64,000 bases of DNA from an uncultured Neptuniibacter sp. (GTDB lineage Bacteria; Pseudomonadota; Gammaproteobacteria; Pseudomonadales; Balneatricaceae), in NCBI RefSeq assembly GCF_947498015.1, contig NZ_CANMIR010000014.1, positions 1 through 64,000 on the forward strand, in the 5' to 3' direction. Below, one piece after another: positions 28,501 through 36,849 of the stretch (positions within the stretch are counted from its first letter, which is position 1; each line of letters opens with the position of its first letter). The translations under genes and the position numbers were made by a program. The notes under the pieces were generated by a model. It saw only the letters and a program-made list of their open reading frames with translations, did not search any database and had not been told where the DNA came from.

Positions 28501-29019
28501 GGGCTATCCCTGGCACAGGTAGCGGACCGAGATCTGCTGGTGGAGATGGAGTTTATGATCAGTGCGGAGCAGTTGACGGTTTCAGCTTTGGAAACACTGA
28601 TCCGCAAATATGATCCGCTCGCTGTACGGGCCAGGCCATTAGCCTTTGAGCCTTTGAGCGGAATGCTTAAGGGTTTCATCGATCTGCTGTTCCGCCATGA
28701 AGGCCGCTATTACGTGCTGGATTATAAGTCCAACCACCTTGGATATGAGAGTCAATGTTACGATCGGGCGGCTATGGAGCATGCGATGATCGATCACCGC
28801 TATGATCTTCAGTATCTTCTCTACTCGCTGGCAGTACACCGTTTGTTACGCCAGAGAATACCTGATTACAGTTACGATCATCATTTTGGCGGTGTTTACT
28901 ACCTGTTTCTACGTGGCATGGATGGCAGATCTCAATCCGGTGTTTTTAACACGCGGCCTGACCGTCATCTGATTGAGCAGATGGACCGACTTTTTTCAGG
29001 AGGTGCCGAAGATGTCTGA
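25501..29019 (+). CDS. recB: Exodeoxyribonuclease V beta subunit RecB
   Basis: 1172 residues of UvrD-like helicase plus nuclease. Walker A ASAGTGKTYTITALYLRLLL is near residues 20-40 and the UvrD motif II DEFQDTDPLQY follows. The C-terminal nuclease motif VLDYKSNHLGYES (Asp and Lys of the active site) is intact near residue 1076. RecB unwinds 3' to 5' and degrades DNA with RecC and RecD. Start GTG 25501 lies inside the recC end; no separate ribosome site is needed. The gene ends inside recD (4-8 base overlap at ATGTCTGA). Confidence 0.95.
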   Translation: MTKVNALNPLTFPLQGQQLIEASAGTGKTYTITALYLRLLLGLGNINDRPLGPDQILVVTFTEAATEELRDRIRARISDARTAFLQSDVKDPLLQALKRQVDDSAQAVKLLEHAIRQMDEAAIFTIHGFCQRMLKQHAFESGSLFETELTQDDLSLIRGAALDFWRSTIYPLNGLLTELVFEHCWKTPEQLIAELRGLLSRQVILQPDLSDQDLLQVHNDRIVAINTFKQAWLECTDDLFELIQTSGINKRSYNKNNTRRWLDRVSEYAQSDQHEPDKKLSEMMQKLAQTSLQEKTDKGEAPEHPLFLHLERLLAESVPVREILLSRALKQVKHRLALAKQQYQLQTFDDLLIGLNSALHAEQGELLCDAIRQQFPVAMIDEFQDTDPLQYGIFSRLYSDPYRTALVMIGDPKQAIYAFRGADIFTYIHARRAVSETYTLDTNWRSTHAMVESVNTLFRSAQSAFIYDDDIPFIPVKAADKTTERLKIQSVEPPALTLWYQPSEEPLSKGQYTSVYAQATAAEIDRLMAGEAMIGERAVQGSDIAVLVRDRFEAEEIRRALSVYEHPCVYLSNQDSVFNSLEALELALTLAAIENPQNERGLRAALATELFQLDMHALDQLNHDENLWEDIVAEFNDYREQWVNRGVLPMLRKLLHRRNLASKTLENMAGERRLTNLLHLAELLQQASSEVESINGLIRWFNEQIASSDSAADEQVIRLESERNLVTIVTIYKSKGLEYPIVFLPFASSFREQKTAFYHNDAGEAVLDISADPEALAEADQERLAEELRLLYVALTRSVYSCYVGVSHLRIGNAKRSRLQDSALGYLLLQSGMSLEDALDNLTDQQSAIQVILPPDHGAQKDLFATSETAEVSLKARAFNQRIERDWRVSSYSALSRHAASSLPVLPGLDLEVADEQTLPVTPEGVKNIFTFPKGAHAGTFLHSVFEEISFTDYMGCDRQRESYQQQLEDQLLLAGYDPEWLPVIDKLIVDVLGSHLDSEGLSLAQVADRDLLVEMEFMISAEQLTVSALETLIRKYDPLAVRARPLAFEPLSGMLKGFIDLLFRHEGRYYVLDYKSNHLGYESQCYDRAAMEHAMIDHRYDLQYLLYSLAVHRLLRQRIPDYSYDHHFGGVYYLFLRGMDGRSQSGVFNTRPDRHLIEQMDRLFSGGAEDV

Positions 29020-30862
29020 TCTGTGCTTATCAATGATGAAGGCCTGGGCCGAGCAAGGATTGATTCGAACTCTGGATTATCAGTTGGCTGTGTTTGTCGG
29101 GGAGCAGCAACCTGAACAACCTGCATTACCTTTTTTGGCGATGCTGGTGAGTGCAGAGCTGGCAGCAGGTAATGTCTGCTTACCTTTGGCTAAATTAGCC
29201 AACCCTGAACAGTTTTGGCCTGAAGAGATCGCCACGGAGATCAAAAAAACGGATTGGCTGCAGCTCCGGGGCGAAGAGGGGCTTCTACTTGTGCCTGCAA
29301 CAGGGTCGGTGAGTAGATCCCCTAGGTTGATGGTGCTTGATTATGCCAGAGTCTATCTTTATCGCTACTGGATCTACGAAACTGCTGTTGCGGCACAGTT
29401 ACGTCAGCGTGCCTGCTCGGTTAAAACGGACCTGTTTCAGTTGCAGCAGGATTTAGCGAAGCTGTTTGATCAACCGATGGCAGAGATTGACTGGCAGATG
29501 ATCGCTGCCGCGGTTGCTGTACAGAAGCGCTTCGCTGTTATCAGCGGTGGCCCGGGTACCGGTAAAACGACAACAGTTATTAAACTGTTGGCACTCTATA
29601 TCGAACAGAAACGTGCTGAGAATCGCACAGTCAATATCCATCTGGCGGCTCCTACCGGGAAGGCCGCCGCTCGCCTGGCTGAGTCGATCAGTTCAGCCAA
29701 GCAGAAACTTAAACTAAGCCCAGAACTTTCTAAACTGATACCAACAGAAGCGACAACACTCCACCGGTTAATGGGTGTGATCCCTAACAGTAATTGCTTT
29801 CGCCATGATGCAGAAAACCCGTTGCATCTTGACCTTCTGGTACTGGATGAGGCTTCAATGGTTGATCTGCCGATGATGGCGCGGCTTCTGGATGCTTTAC
29901 CCAGAGAGGCTCGCGTTATCCTTCTGGGGGATCGGGATCAGCTGGCGTCAGTGGAAGCGGGCAGTGTGCTTGGAGATATCTGTAGTTGGCCTGGGAAGTT
30001 GAGCTATTCACCTGAGCAGGTGGAACAGTTGAATGGATTATGTTCTCTGCCGGAACCGCTCGAGAGGGATCAGCAGAGTGGTTTTGCCGATTGCCTAGCA
30101 CTGTTACGCAAGAGCTACCGTTTTGATGATCAGAGTGGGATTGGTTTTATCGCTAAAGCGGTCAATCAGGGCTCTGCAGAGCGTGTGAAACAGATTATTG
30201 AGCAGGGATATAGTGATCTGAAATTTCATCGCCTTACCAAAGATCATTATGAACAGGTGATTGCTGAGGTGGTGGGTGTCTACAGCGGCCTGAGTAACAC
30301 GCTTGTGCAAACCGGAGATCCCGGGGGAGCGCTAGAGCGTTTAGGTCACTTTCAGTTGCTCTGTGCACTTCGTGAAGGCCCCTACGGTGTCTCTGGGTTG
30401 AACGAAAGGGTGCGATTAGAGTTGAAACAAAGAGGCGTATTTCAGGGGGATAGCCTCTGGTATCCCGGACGTCCTGTGATTATCACTCGAAATGATCCGG
30501 GACTCTCTCTGTATAACGGAGATGTCGGATTGGTTGCACCGGATGAAACAGGGCGGTTGAAAGTCTGGTTTGAGCAAAATGGAACACTACGGGCTGTACT
30601 CCCCAGTCGCTTACCGGAACATGACACGGCCTATGCGATGACGGTTCATAAAAGCCAGGGGTCAGAATTTAACCGGGTTGTACTGCTGTTACCGCCAGAA
30701 GAGAGTCCATTGCTTAGTCGGGAGCTGCTCTATACGGGGATTACCCGTGCAAAGCAGAGTCTGTTGCTCTGCACAACAGAGAAGGTGTTAAGGGCAGCTA
30801 CTCAGCAAAAAACCGAGAGAGCGGGTGGATTGGCATTACGCTTATGGGAGGCGGGTCGTTAA
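29012..30862 (+). CDS. recD: Exodeoxyribonuclease V alpha subunit RecD
   Basis: 616 residues. Walker A GGPGTGKTTTV near residue 182, APTGKAAARLAESI, motif II LDEASMVDLPMMARLL and the late TVHKSQGSEF (SF1 motif V) identify the 5' to 3' helicase RecD. The frame is open to 28973, but an AGGAGGT site (28998-29004) sits 7 bases before ATG 29012, which also overlaps the recB stop, so this start is secure. recC-recB-recD are one operon; no ptrA gene lies between recC and recB, unlike Escherichia coli. Confidence 0.95.
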   Translation: MSDLCLSMMKAWAEQGLIRTLDYQLAVFVGEQQPEQPALPFLAMLVSAELAAGNVCLPLAKLANPEQFWPEEIATEIKKTDWLQLRGEEGLLLVPATGSVSRSPRLMVLDYARVYLYRYWIYETAVAAQLRQRACSVKTDLFQLQQDLAKLFDQPMAEIDWQMIAAAVAVQKRFAVISGGPGTGKTTTVIKLLALYIEQKRAENRTVNIHLAAPTGKAAARLAESISSAKQKLKLSPELSKLIPTEATTLHRLMGVIPNSNCFRHDAENPLHLDLLVLDEASMVDLPMMARLLDALPREARVILLGDRDQLASVEAGSVLGDICSWPGKLSYSPEQVEQLNGLCSLPEPLERDQQSGFADCLALLRKSYRFDDQSGIGFIAKAVNQGSAERVKQIIEQGYSDLKFHRLTKDHYEQVIAEVVGVYSGLSNTLVQTGDPGGALERLGHFQLLCALREGPYGVSGLNERVRLELKQRGVFQGDSLWYPGRPVIITRNDPGLSLYNGDVGLVAPDETGRLKVWFEQNGTLRAVLPSRLPEHDTAYAMTVHKSQGSEFNRVVLLLPPEESPLLSRELLYTGITRAKQSLLLCTTEKVLRAATQQKTERAGGLALRLWEAGR

Positions 30863-30972
30863 AGTTTGGTTCTGGATTTCGTTATTCTGACCGGAAGATA
30901 AATCTTATGAATGCCAGACAGCTGAGTCTCTGCGTAGGGGATTATATTAGATCTAACCCCTAAGTTGGGTAG

Positions 30973-30996
30973 AAAAAAAGCAGCCTCAAAGCTGCT
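30973..30996 (-). terminator. Rho-independent terminator for the minus-strand small gene
   Basis: Read on the minus strand: stem AGCAGC / GCTGCT, loop TTTGAG, then seven T (complement of 30973-30979). It lies just beyond the stop of the 46-residue ORF at 31051. Confidence 0.8.
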
Positions 30997-31050
30997 CTGG
31001 TGTCGTAACGAGGGCTATCAAGGGAGCGAAAAAGGCACTCCTATCTAACG

Positions 31051-31191
31051 CTAGCGGCGGTGTTGCAACCGTTTACGTTTGTATTCCTCTGTTTCTACAC
31101 GAATCGGTTGTGGACGATTCGTATTTGTCTCCCACATCTGAAGCAATATAACGCCTGCAGCAATCGCAATCAGGGCAGCAAATGTCATCAT
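31051..31191 (-). CDS. Small single-pass membrane protein (46 aa)
   Basis: A 46-residue ORF: MMTFAALIAIAAGVILLQMW, then a basic C-terminal half ending KRKRLQHRR. One hydrophobic helix (about residues 3-19) followed by positive charge predicts an N-out/C-in or amphipathic inner-membrane peptide. Support: an AGGAG ribosome site (31198-31202) 6 bases upstream of ATG 31191 and a Rho-independent terminator (30973-30996) just after the stop. The homologue family is not recognised. A tandem ATG at 31188 could also be used. Confidence 0.65.
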   Translation of the reverse strand: MMTFAALIAIAAGVILLQMWETNTNRPQPIRVETEEYKRKRLQHRR

Positions 31192-31335
31192 AACTCACTC
31201 CTATGCTGGAACAATCCAGCTACATCGTTTCTGCAGTATAACTAAGTGTCTTAACTATCGCTATCGGCTTTATCCTGCTTATCTGAAGTGGATATTTAAT
31301 CCACTTAATACATTTATGCGGGCAGATTTAAGTTT

Positions 31336-31578
31336 TTAAACCCCGGCGCTTTCAAGGTATTGCGCAAGCTCTGTGTAACCACCGATATGCTCCTGACCAC
31401 AAAAAACCTGTGGTACCGTTTCAACGGGCTTACCTACTGTTTGTTCCAGGTCTGCTTTGCTGATCCCCTCTTCATGGATATCGATATAGCGGAAATCCAG
31501 CGCCTTTTGTTCACAGATATCTTTTGCGCGTTTGCAGAAACCACAACCTTCACGGCCAAATATAGTAATTCGTTTCAT
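31336..31578 (-). CDS. grxA: Glutaredoxin, GrxA-like
   Basis: 80 residues resembling GrxA: RITIFGREGC at the start, DIHEEGISKADLEQTVGKPVETVPQVF in the middle and HIGGYTEL near the end (cis-Pro loop TVPQ and glutathione-binding GGYT). The active site is CGFC (Cys12, Cys15) instead of the usual CPYC. An AAGGA site lies about 7 bases ahead of ATG 31578. The upstream extension of the frame to 31713 is not conserved in the family. It reduces disulfides with glutathione, for example in ribonucleotide reductase. Confidence 0.85.
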   Translation of the reverse strand: MKRITIFGREGCGFCKRAKDICEQKALDFRYIDIHEEGISKADLEQTVGKPVETVPQVFCGQEHIGGYTELAQYLESAGV

Positions 31579-31994
31579 CTTTTTTCCTTCAACTCGCTTT
31601 ATGTTGGGTTTATTAAAACAAGCTAATGTTCGTATCACCAATTGGATCTGTTTATCCCTACGATTAGATTTTTTTATCAGACAGGAAAACACTATGTGAA
31701 TACTATTTTGCACCGCAAAAAACAGCGTGGTTCGGGAGGTTCAGCGGGGGTATTTTCTTTGTCCCCAATGTTTGTGGATAACTCTGTAAATAACAGCGGG
31801 GTAACTGGTTTCAGGGCATTAATAGGCAGGCTTTCAACGAATTGATCAAAAAATAACCAGTAATTTATATCATTGAAATTAAAGGGTTTTTATTGTCTCT
31901 GTGGTGGGATTAAGGGTTTTTTTAACGCCTATTCATAAATACACAGATTCGTCATGAATCTTTAATCTGGATCAATGTTTTAGCGGAGTAAAGC
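31579..31994. other. Intergenic region without a supported gene
   Basis: About 415 AT-rich bases between grxA and the terminator of the SH3 gene. It should hold the grxA promoter (reading leftward). A single perfect DnaA-box sequence occurs at 31773-31781 (TTATCCACA on the minus strand) with no second box or unwinding element, so no origin is claimed. No ORF with a ribosome site is visible. Confidence 0.5.
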
Positions 31995-32021
31995 AAAAAA
32001 AACCGGGTAGTTACCCGGTTT
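31995..32021 (-). terminator. Rho-independent terminator for the SH3-domain gene
   Basis: Minus-strand reading: AAACCGGGT / ACCCGGTTT stem (32000-32008 with 32013-32021), 4-base loop, then an eight-T tail (complement of 31995-32002). Confidence 0.88.
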
Positions 32022-32042
32022 CTTAGTAGAGAGTAATACAGC

Positions 32043-32612
32043 TCAGAACCACTCATCTTTTCGTTTTCTGCGTTTAGGGAAGTAGGGAAGAATCAGACCC
32101 AGAAACACCCCGCCTATAGCAACCAGCCCCCCATGGGTAAACCAACGCATCAGATTGCTTTCGTCGCTGGACTCAATCTTGAAATTCAGCTCTTTGATCG
32201 TGGTATTTAGCTGGTCTACTTTGCTACTGAGTGTCTGGTTCTCCTGCTTCAGTTCAGCCGATTCCTGTTGAAGAGTTTCGATCTGAACTGCTTGTTTTTC
32301 AACAGTCGACTGGCTTTTCTCCAGGCTGCTCTGCAGCTTCGGTAAACGAATGGAGATACTGTCGCCTGAATCAACCGCAGAGGGTTCGACCCATCCGATT
32401 CGACCTTTAGACATGCGGATCTGAACATATTTGCTCTTAGGATCGCGCTTCAGGATATCGACCGCAGTACCACTTTTAATACGGGTAATGATCCTGTATC
32501 CATTACTGGGACCGTTGTGAACATAGACCATGGCGTCATCAGCGATGTGGCCTTTTTCAGCATTGGCAGAAGCGGAAAAGATCAGAAGGGCTAGCAGAAT
32601 AAACTTTTTCAT
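32043..32612 (-). CDS. SH3 domain protein with C-terminal membrane anchor (TIGR04211/YgiM-like)
   Basis: 189 residues: signal peptide (KKFILLALLIFSASANA), a bacterial SH3 domain (about residues 20-90, with MVYVHNGPSNGYRII and GRIGWVEPSAV), a coiled coil (about 95-155, SSLEKSQSTVEKQ...), a C-terminal transmembrane helix and a basic tail (KRRKRK). This is the TIGR04211/YgiM layout, a periplasmic SH3 facing peptidoglycan. A start at 32645 is open, but it would put 11 extra residues before the signal peptide and follows a TACAAT box directly, so ATG 32612 is preferred. Confidence 0.82.
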   Translation of the reverse strand: MKKFILLALLIFSASANAEKGHIADDAMVYVHNGPSNGYRIITRIKSGTAVDILKRDPKSKYVQIRMSKGRIGWVEPSAVDSGDSISIRLPKLQSSLEKSQSTVEKQAVQIETLQQESAELKQENQTLSSKVDQLNTTIKELNFKIESSDESNLMRWFTHGGLVAIGGVFLGLILPYFPKRRKRKDEWF

Positions 32613-32856
32613 TGATACATTTGTTTGAACACTGGAATTTGTCATATTGTACGGATTAAACTGATTGCTTAACAGGTTGTAATGTTGGTAATACCGCTTT
32701 TATCACTGCGTTTTAGCATTTTGCAGTAGATCAGGGGGTTACCGCGAAGCGAGACAGCCTCTTAGTCAGCCTGTTTGGCTGTTGTTCAGATATATTTTGA
32801 TTTAATTCGTTCACTTTTTCATCATAAATAGTGATTACTTTTTTCAGGGGAACCTA

Positions 32857-33669
32857 ATGGAAAATTTCTTTGATACTTATCTGTTTCCATGGATCGTAGA
32901 TATTGCGATTGCGCTGGCGATTTTTTTCGTCGGTCGTTGGGTAATAAAACAGGTTATCAAACTGCTTGAGCGTGTACTTCGTAAAGCCAAAGTTGAAGAC
33001 ATGCTGGTAAACTTTATCGGCTCGATAGCGCATGTAATGTTGCTGTTGTTCGTTATTGTTGCGGCGCTTAATCAACTAGGTGTTGATACAACATCTCTGA
33101 TCGCTCTGGTCGGTGCTGCGGGTCTGGCAATTGGTCTCTCCCTTCAGGATTCGCTGAAGAACTTTGCTGCTGGTGTGATGCTGTTGGTTTTCAAACCATT
33201 CCGTGAAGGTGATTTTGTTGAAGCCGCAGGAGTTTCTGCTGTTGTAGAAAAGATTCAGATCTTCAATACCCTGATGCGCACCGGCGATAATCGCGAAGTT
33301 ATCGTGCCAAATGGTTCGATCTATAGTGATGTGATCATTAACTACTCTGCACGTGATACACGCCGTGTGGATATGGTATTCGGTATTGGCTATGACGATG
33401 ACCTGCGTAAAGCTAAGCAGATTCTTAATGAGATTATTACTGCGGATGAACGGATCTTAAAAGAACCTGAAGCGGTAATTGCTGTCTCTGAGCTGGCCGA
33501 TAGCAGCGTGAATTTTGTAGTACGTCCATGGGTCAAATCAGGCGATTACTGGGCTGTGCTGTGGGATACCACGGAAGCCGTTAAACTGCGTTTTGATGAA
33601 GAGGGTATCAGTATTCCTTATCCTCAGATGGATGTTCATCTGCATAAGCAGGAACAGGAAAACGTATAA
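32857..33669 (+). CDS. mscS: Small-conductance mechanosensitive channel MscS
   Basis: 270 residues, the size of E. coli MscS. Three N-terminal helices, with the pore-lining third helix rich in Gly/Ala (VGAAGLAIGLSLQDSLKNFAAGVMLL) and the beta domain beginning KPFREGDFV. PNGSIYSDVIINYS is the conserved beta-domain loop. It is a heptameric inner-membrane valve that opens on hypo-osmotic shock. An AGGGGAA ribosome site precedes ATG 32857. Single gene, terminated at 33686-33716. Confidence 0.95.
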   Translation: MENFFDTYLFPWIVDIAIALAIFFVGRWVIKQVIKLLERVLRKAKVEDMLVNFIGSIAHVMLLLFVIVAALNQLGVDTTSLIALVGAAGLAIGLSLQDSLKNFAAGVMLLVFKPFREGDFVEAAGVSAVVEKIQIFNTLMRTGDNREVIVPNGSIYSDVIINYSARDTRRVDMVFGIGYDDDLRKAKQILNEIITADERILKEPEAVIAVSELADSSVNFVVRPWVKSGDYWAVLWDTTEAVKLRFDEEGISIPYPQMDVHLHKQEQENV

Positions 33670-33685
33670 TTCCAGATGCTGGAAT

Positions 33686-33716
33686 AAAAAGAGCCTCAGT
33701 TGAGGCTCTTTTTTTT
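33686..33716. terminator. Bidirectional Rho-independent terminator
   Basis: Stem AAGAGCCTCA (33689-33698) / TGAGGCTCTT (33701-33710), A run to the left and T run to the right; it serves mscS and the convergent SLC5-STAC gene. Confidence 0.9.
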
Positions 33717-33727
33717 ATCCTTTCACA

Positions 33728-35953
33728 CTACTCATCAGGATCGATCTCGGCAGCGATATCATCTTCATTCTGACTAATGAGAACCTGCTTAAGCTCCTTT
33801 CGTAGCTGAACATTATCACGCTTATATTTCTGAGCCTCTAAACGATATTTGAAGATCTCTTCGTAACGGGCGTCCAGTTTGACTTCCATGGTATTGATCA
33901 GTTTTGTTTGTTCCCCCAGCCGATCTTCCAGCTCGTCGATCTGATTCTGCAGGTCTTCAATCAGGGCGTAACCGGAGTGTTCAGTCTGGCTACTCTGGCT
34001 ACTCTCTTTCTCTGTGGTCTGTAACTCGGTCACAATATGACTGTAGAGAGCTTTCAGATCGGATTCTTCCCGACTGTTGTACCTGATTGTGCTCTCTATC
34101 GCTTTATGGGCGCTGGCTGCACCAATAGATCCGGCGAGAACATGCTCAACCATCCGGTGAAACTCAACCAGTTCGATAATGGTGATTTTGGACTTCTCAT
34201 GCACCTGTAGATCTTCAGCGATGGTTTTTATCTCTTTGTCTGCTTTGTCTTCATGCAGGTAATCAGAGAGTAAACTTTTAGCTTCTTCAAGTTTTGGCGC
34301 GATCAAAATATAGGAGTCCAAACCGGTAGGGCGCGCCCTTCGGGACTGAGTGGAGTGCATCGCAGTGAGGAACTCAGTGGTCAGATTTCGCTCACTCTTA
34401 TTCGGGCTGAAGATGAGGGAACCGATAATGTAACTGCCAATATTAAAGATCAGTGACCAGAACACGGCGTGTGTGACCGGATGAAAACCTTCCAGGCCGA
34501 ATAGTGCTTCCGGACGCAGCATGACCAGTTGCCAGGGACCTTCTGTGAGGAGTGATTCCGAAAGCCAGCCATGCTTTATAAAAGTCGGTATTAGCAGCGT
34601 GTAGACCCAGATTGTAAAGCCACTGACAAGACCAAGAAAAGCGCCAAGGCTATTCCCTTTACGCCAAAACATGCCACCGAACAGTGCCGGTGCAAACTGT
34701 AGAACTGCAACAAATGAAAGCAAACCGATTGCCGCAAGGATGTAAGAGGTCGCAAACTCATTGGCAAACCAAAGACTACCTAGCAGAATGAGTGTGACCA
34801 TCATCCATCGGAGCTGTAAAAGGTAGCTGCGTAATGGTTTCAAGAAACCGATGCGCTCGATGGTTGGCAAAATCAGATGGTTGGATGCCATGGTGGAGAG
34901 CGTCATGGTGGTGATTATGATCATCCCGGTGGCTGCGGAAAATCCACCGATAAAGGCCAGAAGTGTCAGGGACTGGCTCCCTGATATCTGCGGCAGCATT
35001 AGGACAAAGAAATCCGCATTCTCTGACGGCATTCCCATCAATAGTCCGGCTGCGGCGATCGGGACGACAAAGAGGTTGATCAGCAGCATATAGGCAGGGA
35101 ACAGCCACATGGCGGTTTTGATATGTTTGGTGTTGGAGTTCTCAACGACCGAAACATGGAACTGTCTCGGTAGGGTATGGATCGCAGCGAAGCTAAGAAT
35201 AATCAGTGTGATCCACATTGATGTGCTGTTATCACCATGATTGAGGCTGACAAGGTGATCCAGACCTGCCGTTTCAATGCGTTGGAGGATATCACCAAAG
35301 CCATCAAACAGGGTGTAGGTGACGAAGAAACCGACCGCCATAAAAGCAACGATTTTCACCAGACACTCGGCGACCAGCGCAGCGATCATCCCCTGATGAC
35401 GTTCGGTTGGGTCTAGCTTGCGAACGCCGAAAATAATCGTGAAGCCGATCATAAAGATTGTAACGATTAGACCCGCTAACTCATGTTCCTGCCCACTTTG
35501 GGGTGAATTAGTGATCAACTCAAACGAGCTGGTTACTGCTTTCAGCTGTAGTGAAATATAGGGAACAATACCAACCAGCGCGATCAGGGTGATCATCGCG
35601 GCTATTTTCTGAGAGCGGTTGTATCGGGTGGAGATAAAGTCAGCGATACTGGTTATTCGAAAGGTCTCTTTTGCCTGCACCATACGGCGCAGGGTAAACC
35701 ACCATAAAGCGATTCCGATCAGTGCGCCTGCGTAGATTCCAAAATAGAGTAAGCCGGATGTAGTTGCGAAACCGACACTGCCATAAAAGGTCCATGATGT
35801 ATGGTACACAGCCAGTGAGAGGGCATAGATCCAGGGATTTCCTGCGCTGGAATCATTTTTATTCTGAATTCGCTTTTCCACAAACTGGGCTATTGCGAAT
35901 AGCAGCGCCATGTAGACGGTTACATAAAGAATAACGGATAAAGGTGTAAACAT
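33728..35953 (-). CDS. SLC5-STAC protein without histidine kinase (CbrA-type transporter/sensor domain)
   Basis: 741 residues. About 13 helices of a sodium:solute symporter (about 1-530) are followed by a cytoplasmic region holding a STAC domain (about 570-660; IELVEFHRMVEHVLAGSIGAASA is its signature) and a C-terminal coiled coil (EDLQNQIDELEDRLGEQTKL...YRLEAQKYKRDNVQLRKEL). CbrA-like sensor kinases have the same SLC5-STAC front, then PAS and kinase domains; these are absent. It could be a transporter regulated by, or signalling through, STAC and the coiled coil. An in-frame extension to 36028 has no family support, so ATG 35953 is chosen. It is divergent from pxpABC. Confidence 0.85.
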   Translation of the reverse strand: MFTPLSVILYVTVYMALLFAIAQFVEKRIQNKNDSSAGNPWIYALSLAVYHTSWTFYGSVGFATTSGLLYFGIYAGALIGIALWWFTLRRMVQAKETFRITSIADFISTRYNRSQKIAAMITLIALVGIVPYISLQLKAVTSSFELITNSPQSGQEHELAGLIVTIFMIGFTIIFGVRKLDPTERHQGMIAALVAECLVKIVAFMAVGFFVTYTLFDGFGDILQRIETAGLDHLVSLNHGDNSTSMWITLIILSFAAIHTLPRQFHVSVVENSNTKHIKTAMWLFPAYMLLINLFVVPIAAAGLLMGMPSENADFFVLMLPQISGSQSLTLLAFIGGFSAATGMIIITTMTLSTMASNHLILPTIERIGFLKPLRSYLLQLRWMMVTLILLGSLWFANEFATSYILAAIGLLSFVAVLQFAPALFGGMFWRKGNSLGAFLGLVSGFTIWVYTLLIPTFIKHGWLSESLLTEGPWQLVMLRPEALFGLEGFHPVTHAVFWSLIFNIGSYIIGSLIFSPNKSERNLTTEFLTAMHSTQSRRARPTGLDSYILIAPKLEEAKSLLSDYLHEDKADKEIKTIAEDLQVHEKSKITIIELVEFHRMVEHVLAGSIGAASAHKAIESTIRYNSREESDLKALYSHIVTELQTTEKESSQSSQTEHSGYALIEDLQNQIDELEDRLGEQTKLINTMEVKLDARYEEIFKYRLEAQKYKRDNVQLRKELKQVLISQNEDDIAAEIDPDE

Positions 35954-36108
35954 AAGATCCGGCTTAGCTAAAGGAATTATTATAGTGCCTATCTTAAACC
36001 CTATAGATGCTGTGCTAAAGGGTGTCAAAATAAAATAACCATCTGATATTCTTAGTAGTTTAAAAAATAGCGTAAACTTTGGGCATAACGTTTGGCTGGG
36101 ATAAGAGA

Positions 36109-36849
36109 ATGAAACTGAACTGTGATTTAGGTGAAAGCTTTGGCGCCTGGAGTATGGGGTTAGATGCAGAGGTCATGCCCTACATCCATATGGCGAATAT
36201 TGCCTGCGGCTTCCACGCCTCTGATCCGGTTATCATGGAGCAGACTGTACAGCTAGCCAAACGCCATCAGGTGGAGATCGGTGCCCATCCGGGATATCCG
36301 GATCTGGCAGGTTTTGGCAGGCGGAGTATGAACTGCTCTGAGGCTGAAGTTCGGGGGCTCCTGCTCTACCAAATATCTGCACTTACAGGTATTGCCGCTG
36401 TGAATCAGTCGGTTGTGACATATGTGAAACCGCACGGTGCGTTATACAACGATATGATGCGGAACGACCTGTTGCTGGAGCAGATCATGCGGACCGTTGC
36501 AATGGTGGAACCACCTCTCAGACTTATTATTCAGGCGACGGATGACAACAGCAGATATCAGTCTCTAGCTGATCAGTATGGTATTGAGTTGATGTTTGAG
36601 GCTTTTGCTGATCGTGGGTATGACGATCAGGGCTTACTTCTGCCGCGCTCTCAGCCGGGTGCTGTGTTTCATGATTCGCAACAGATTCTTGATCGAGTTC
36701 TGCAGCTCTCAGAAGAGGGAACAGTGCTATCTTCATCCGGAAAAACATTGCAGCTTCAGCCAGATACCTTGTGTGTGCATGGGGATAATCAGCAATCGGT
36801 TGCGCTGGTTGCAGAGATGAGACAGGTTTTAGATGCAGCTGCGAATTGA
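36109..36849 (+). CDS. pxpA: 5-oxoprolinase subunit PxpA (LamB/YcsF family)
   Basis: 246 residues with the family signature NCDLGESFGAW at the N-terminus, ANIACGFHASDP, GAHPGYPDLAGFGRR and YVKPHGALYNDMM. With PxpB and PxpC it hydrolyses 5-oxoproline to glutamate using ATP. ATG 36109 begins the conserved NCDLGE block; the frame is open to 36079 without a family N-terminus. First gene of a pxpA-pxpB-pxpC operon with overlapping coding ends, divergent from the SLC5-STAC gene. Confidence 0.95.
   Translation: MKLNCDLGESFGAWSMGLDAEVMPYIHMANIACGFHASDPVIMEQTVQLAKRHQVEIGAHPGYPDLAGFGRRSMNCSEAEVRGLLLYQISALTGIAAVNQSVVTYVKPHGALYNDMMRNDLLLEQIMRTVAMVEPPLRLIIQATDDNSRYQSLADQYGIELMFEAFADRGYDDQGLLLPRSQPGAVFHDSQQILDRVLQLSEEGTVLSSSGKTLQLQPDTLCVHGDNQQSVALVAEMRQVLDAAAN

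Noticed and set aside
31060..31245. Plus-strand frame opposite the 46-residue small gene
   Set aside because: It lacks a ribosome site and its composition is that of an antisense shadow; the minus-strand ORF has both start and stop signals.
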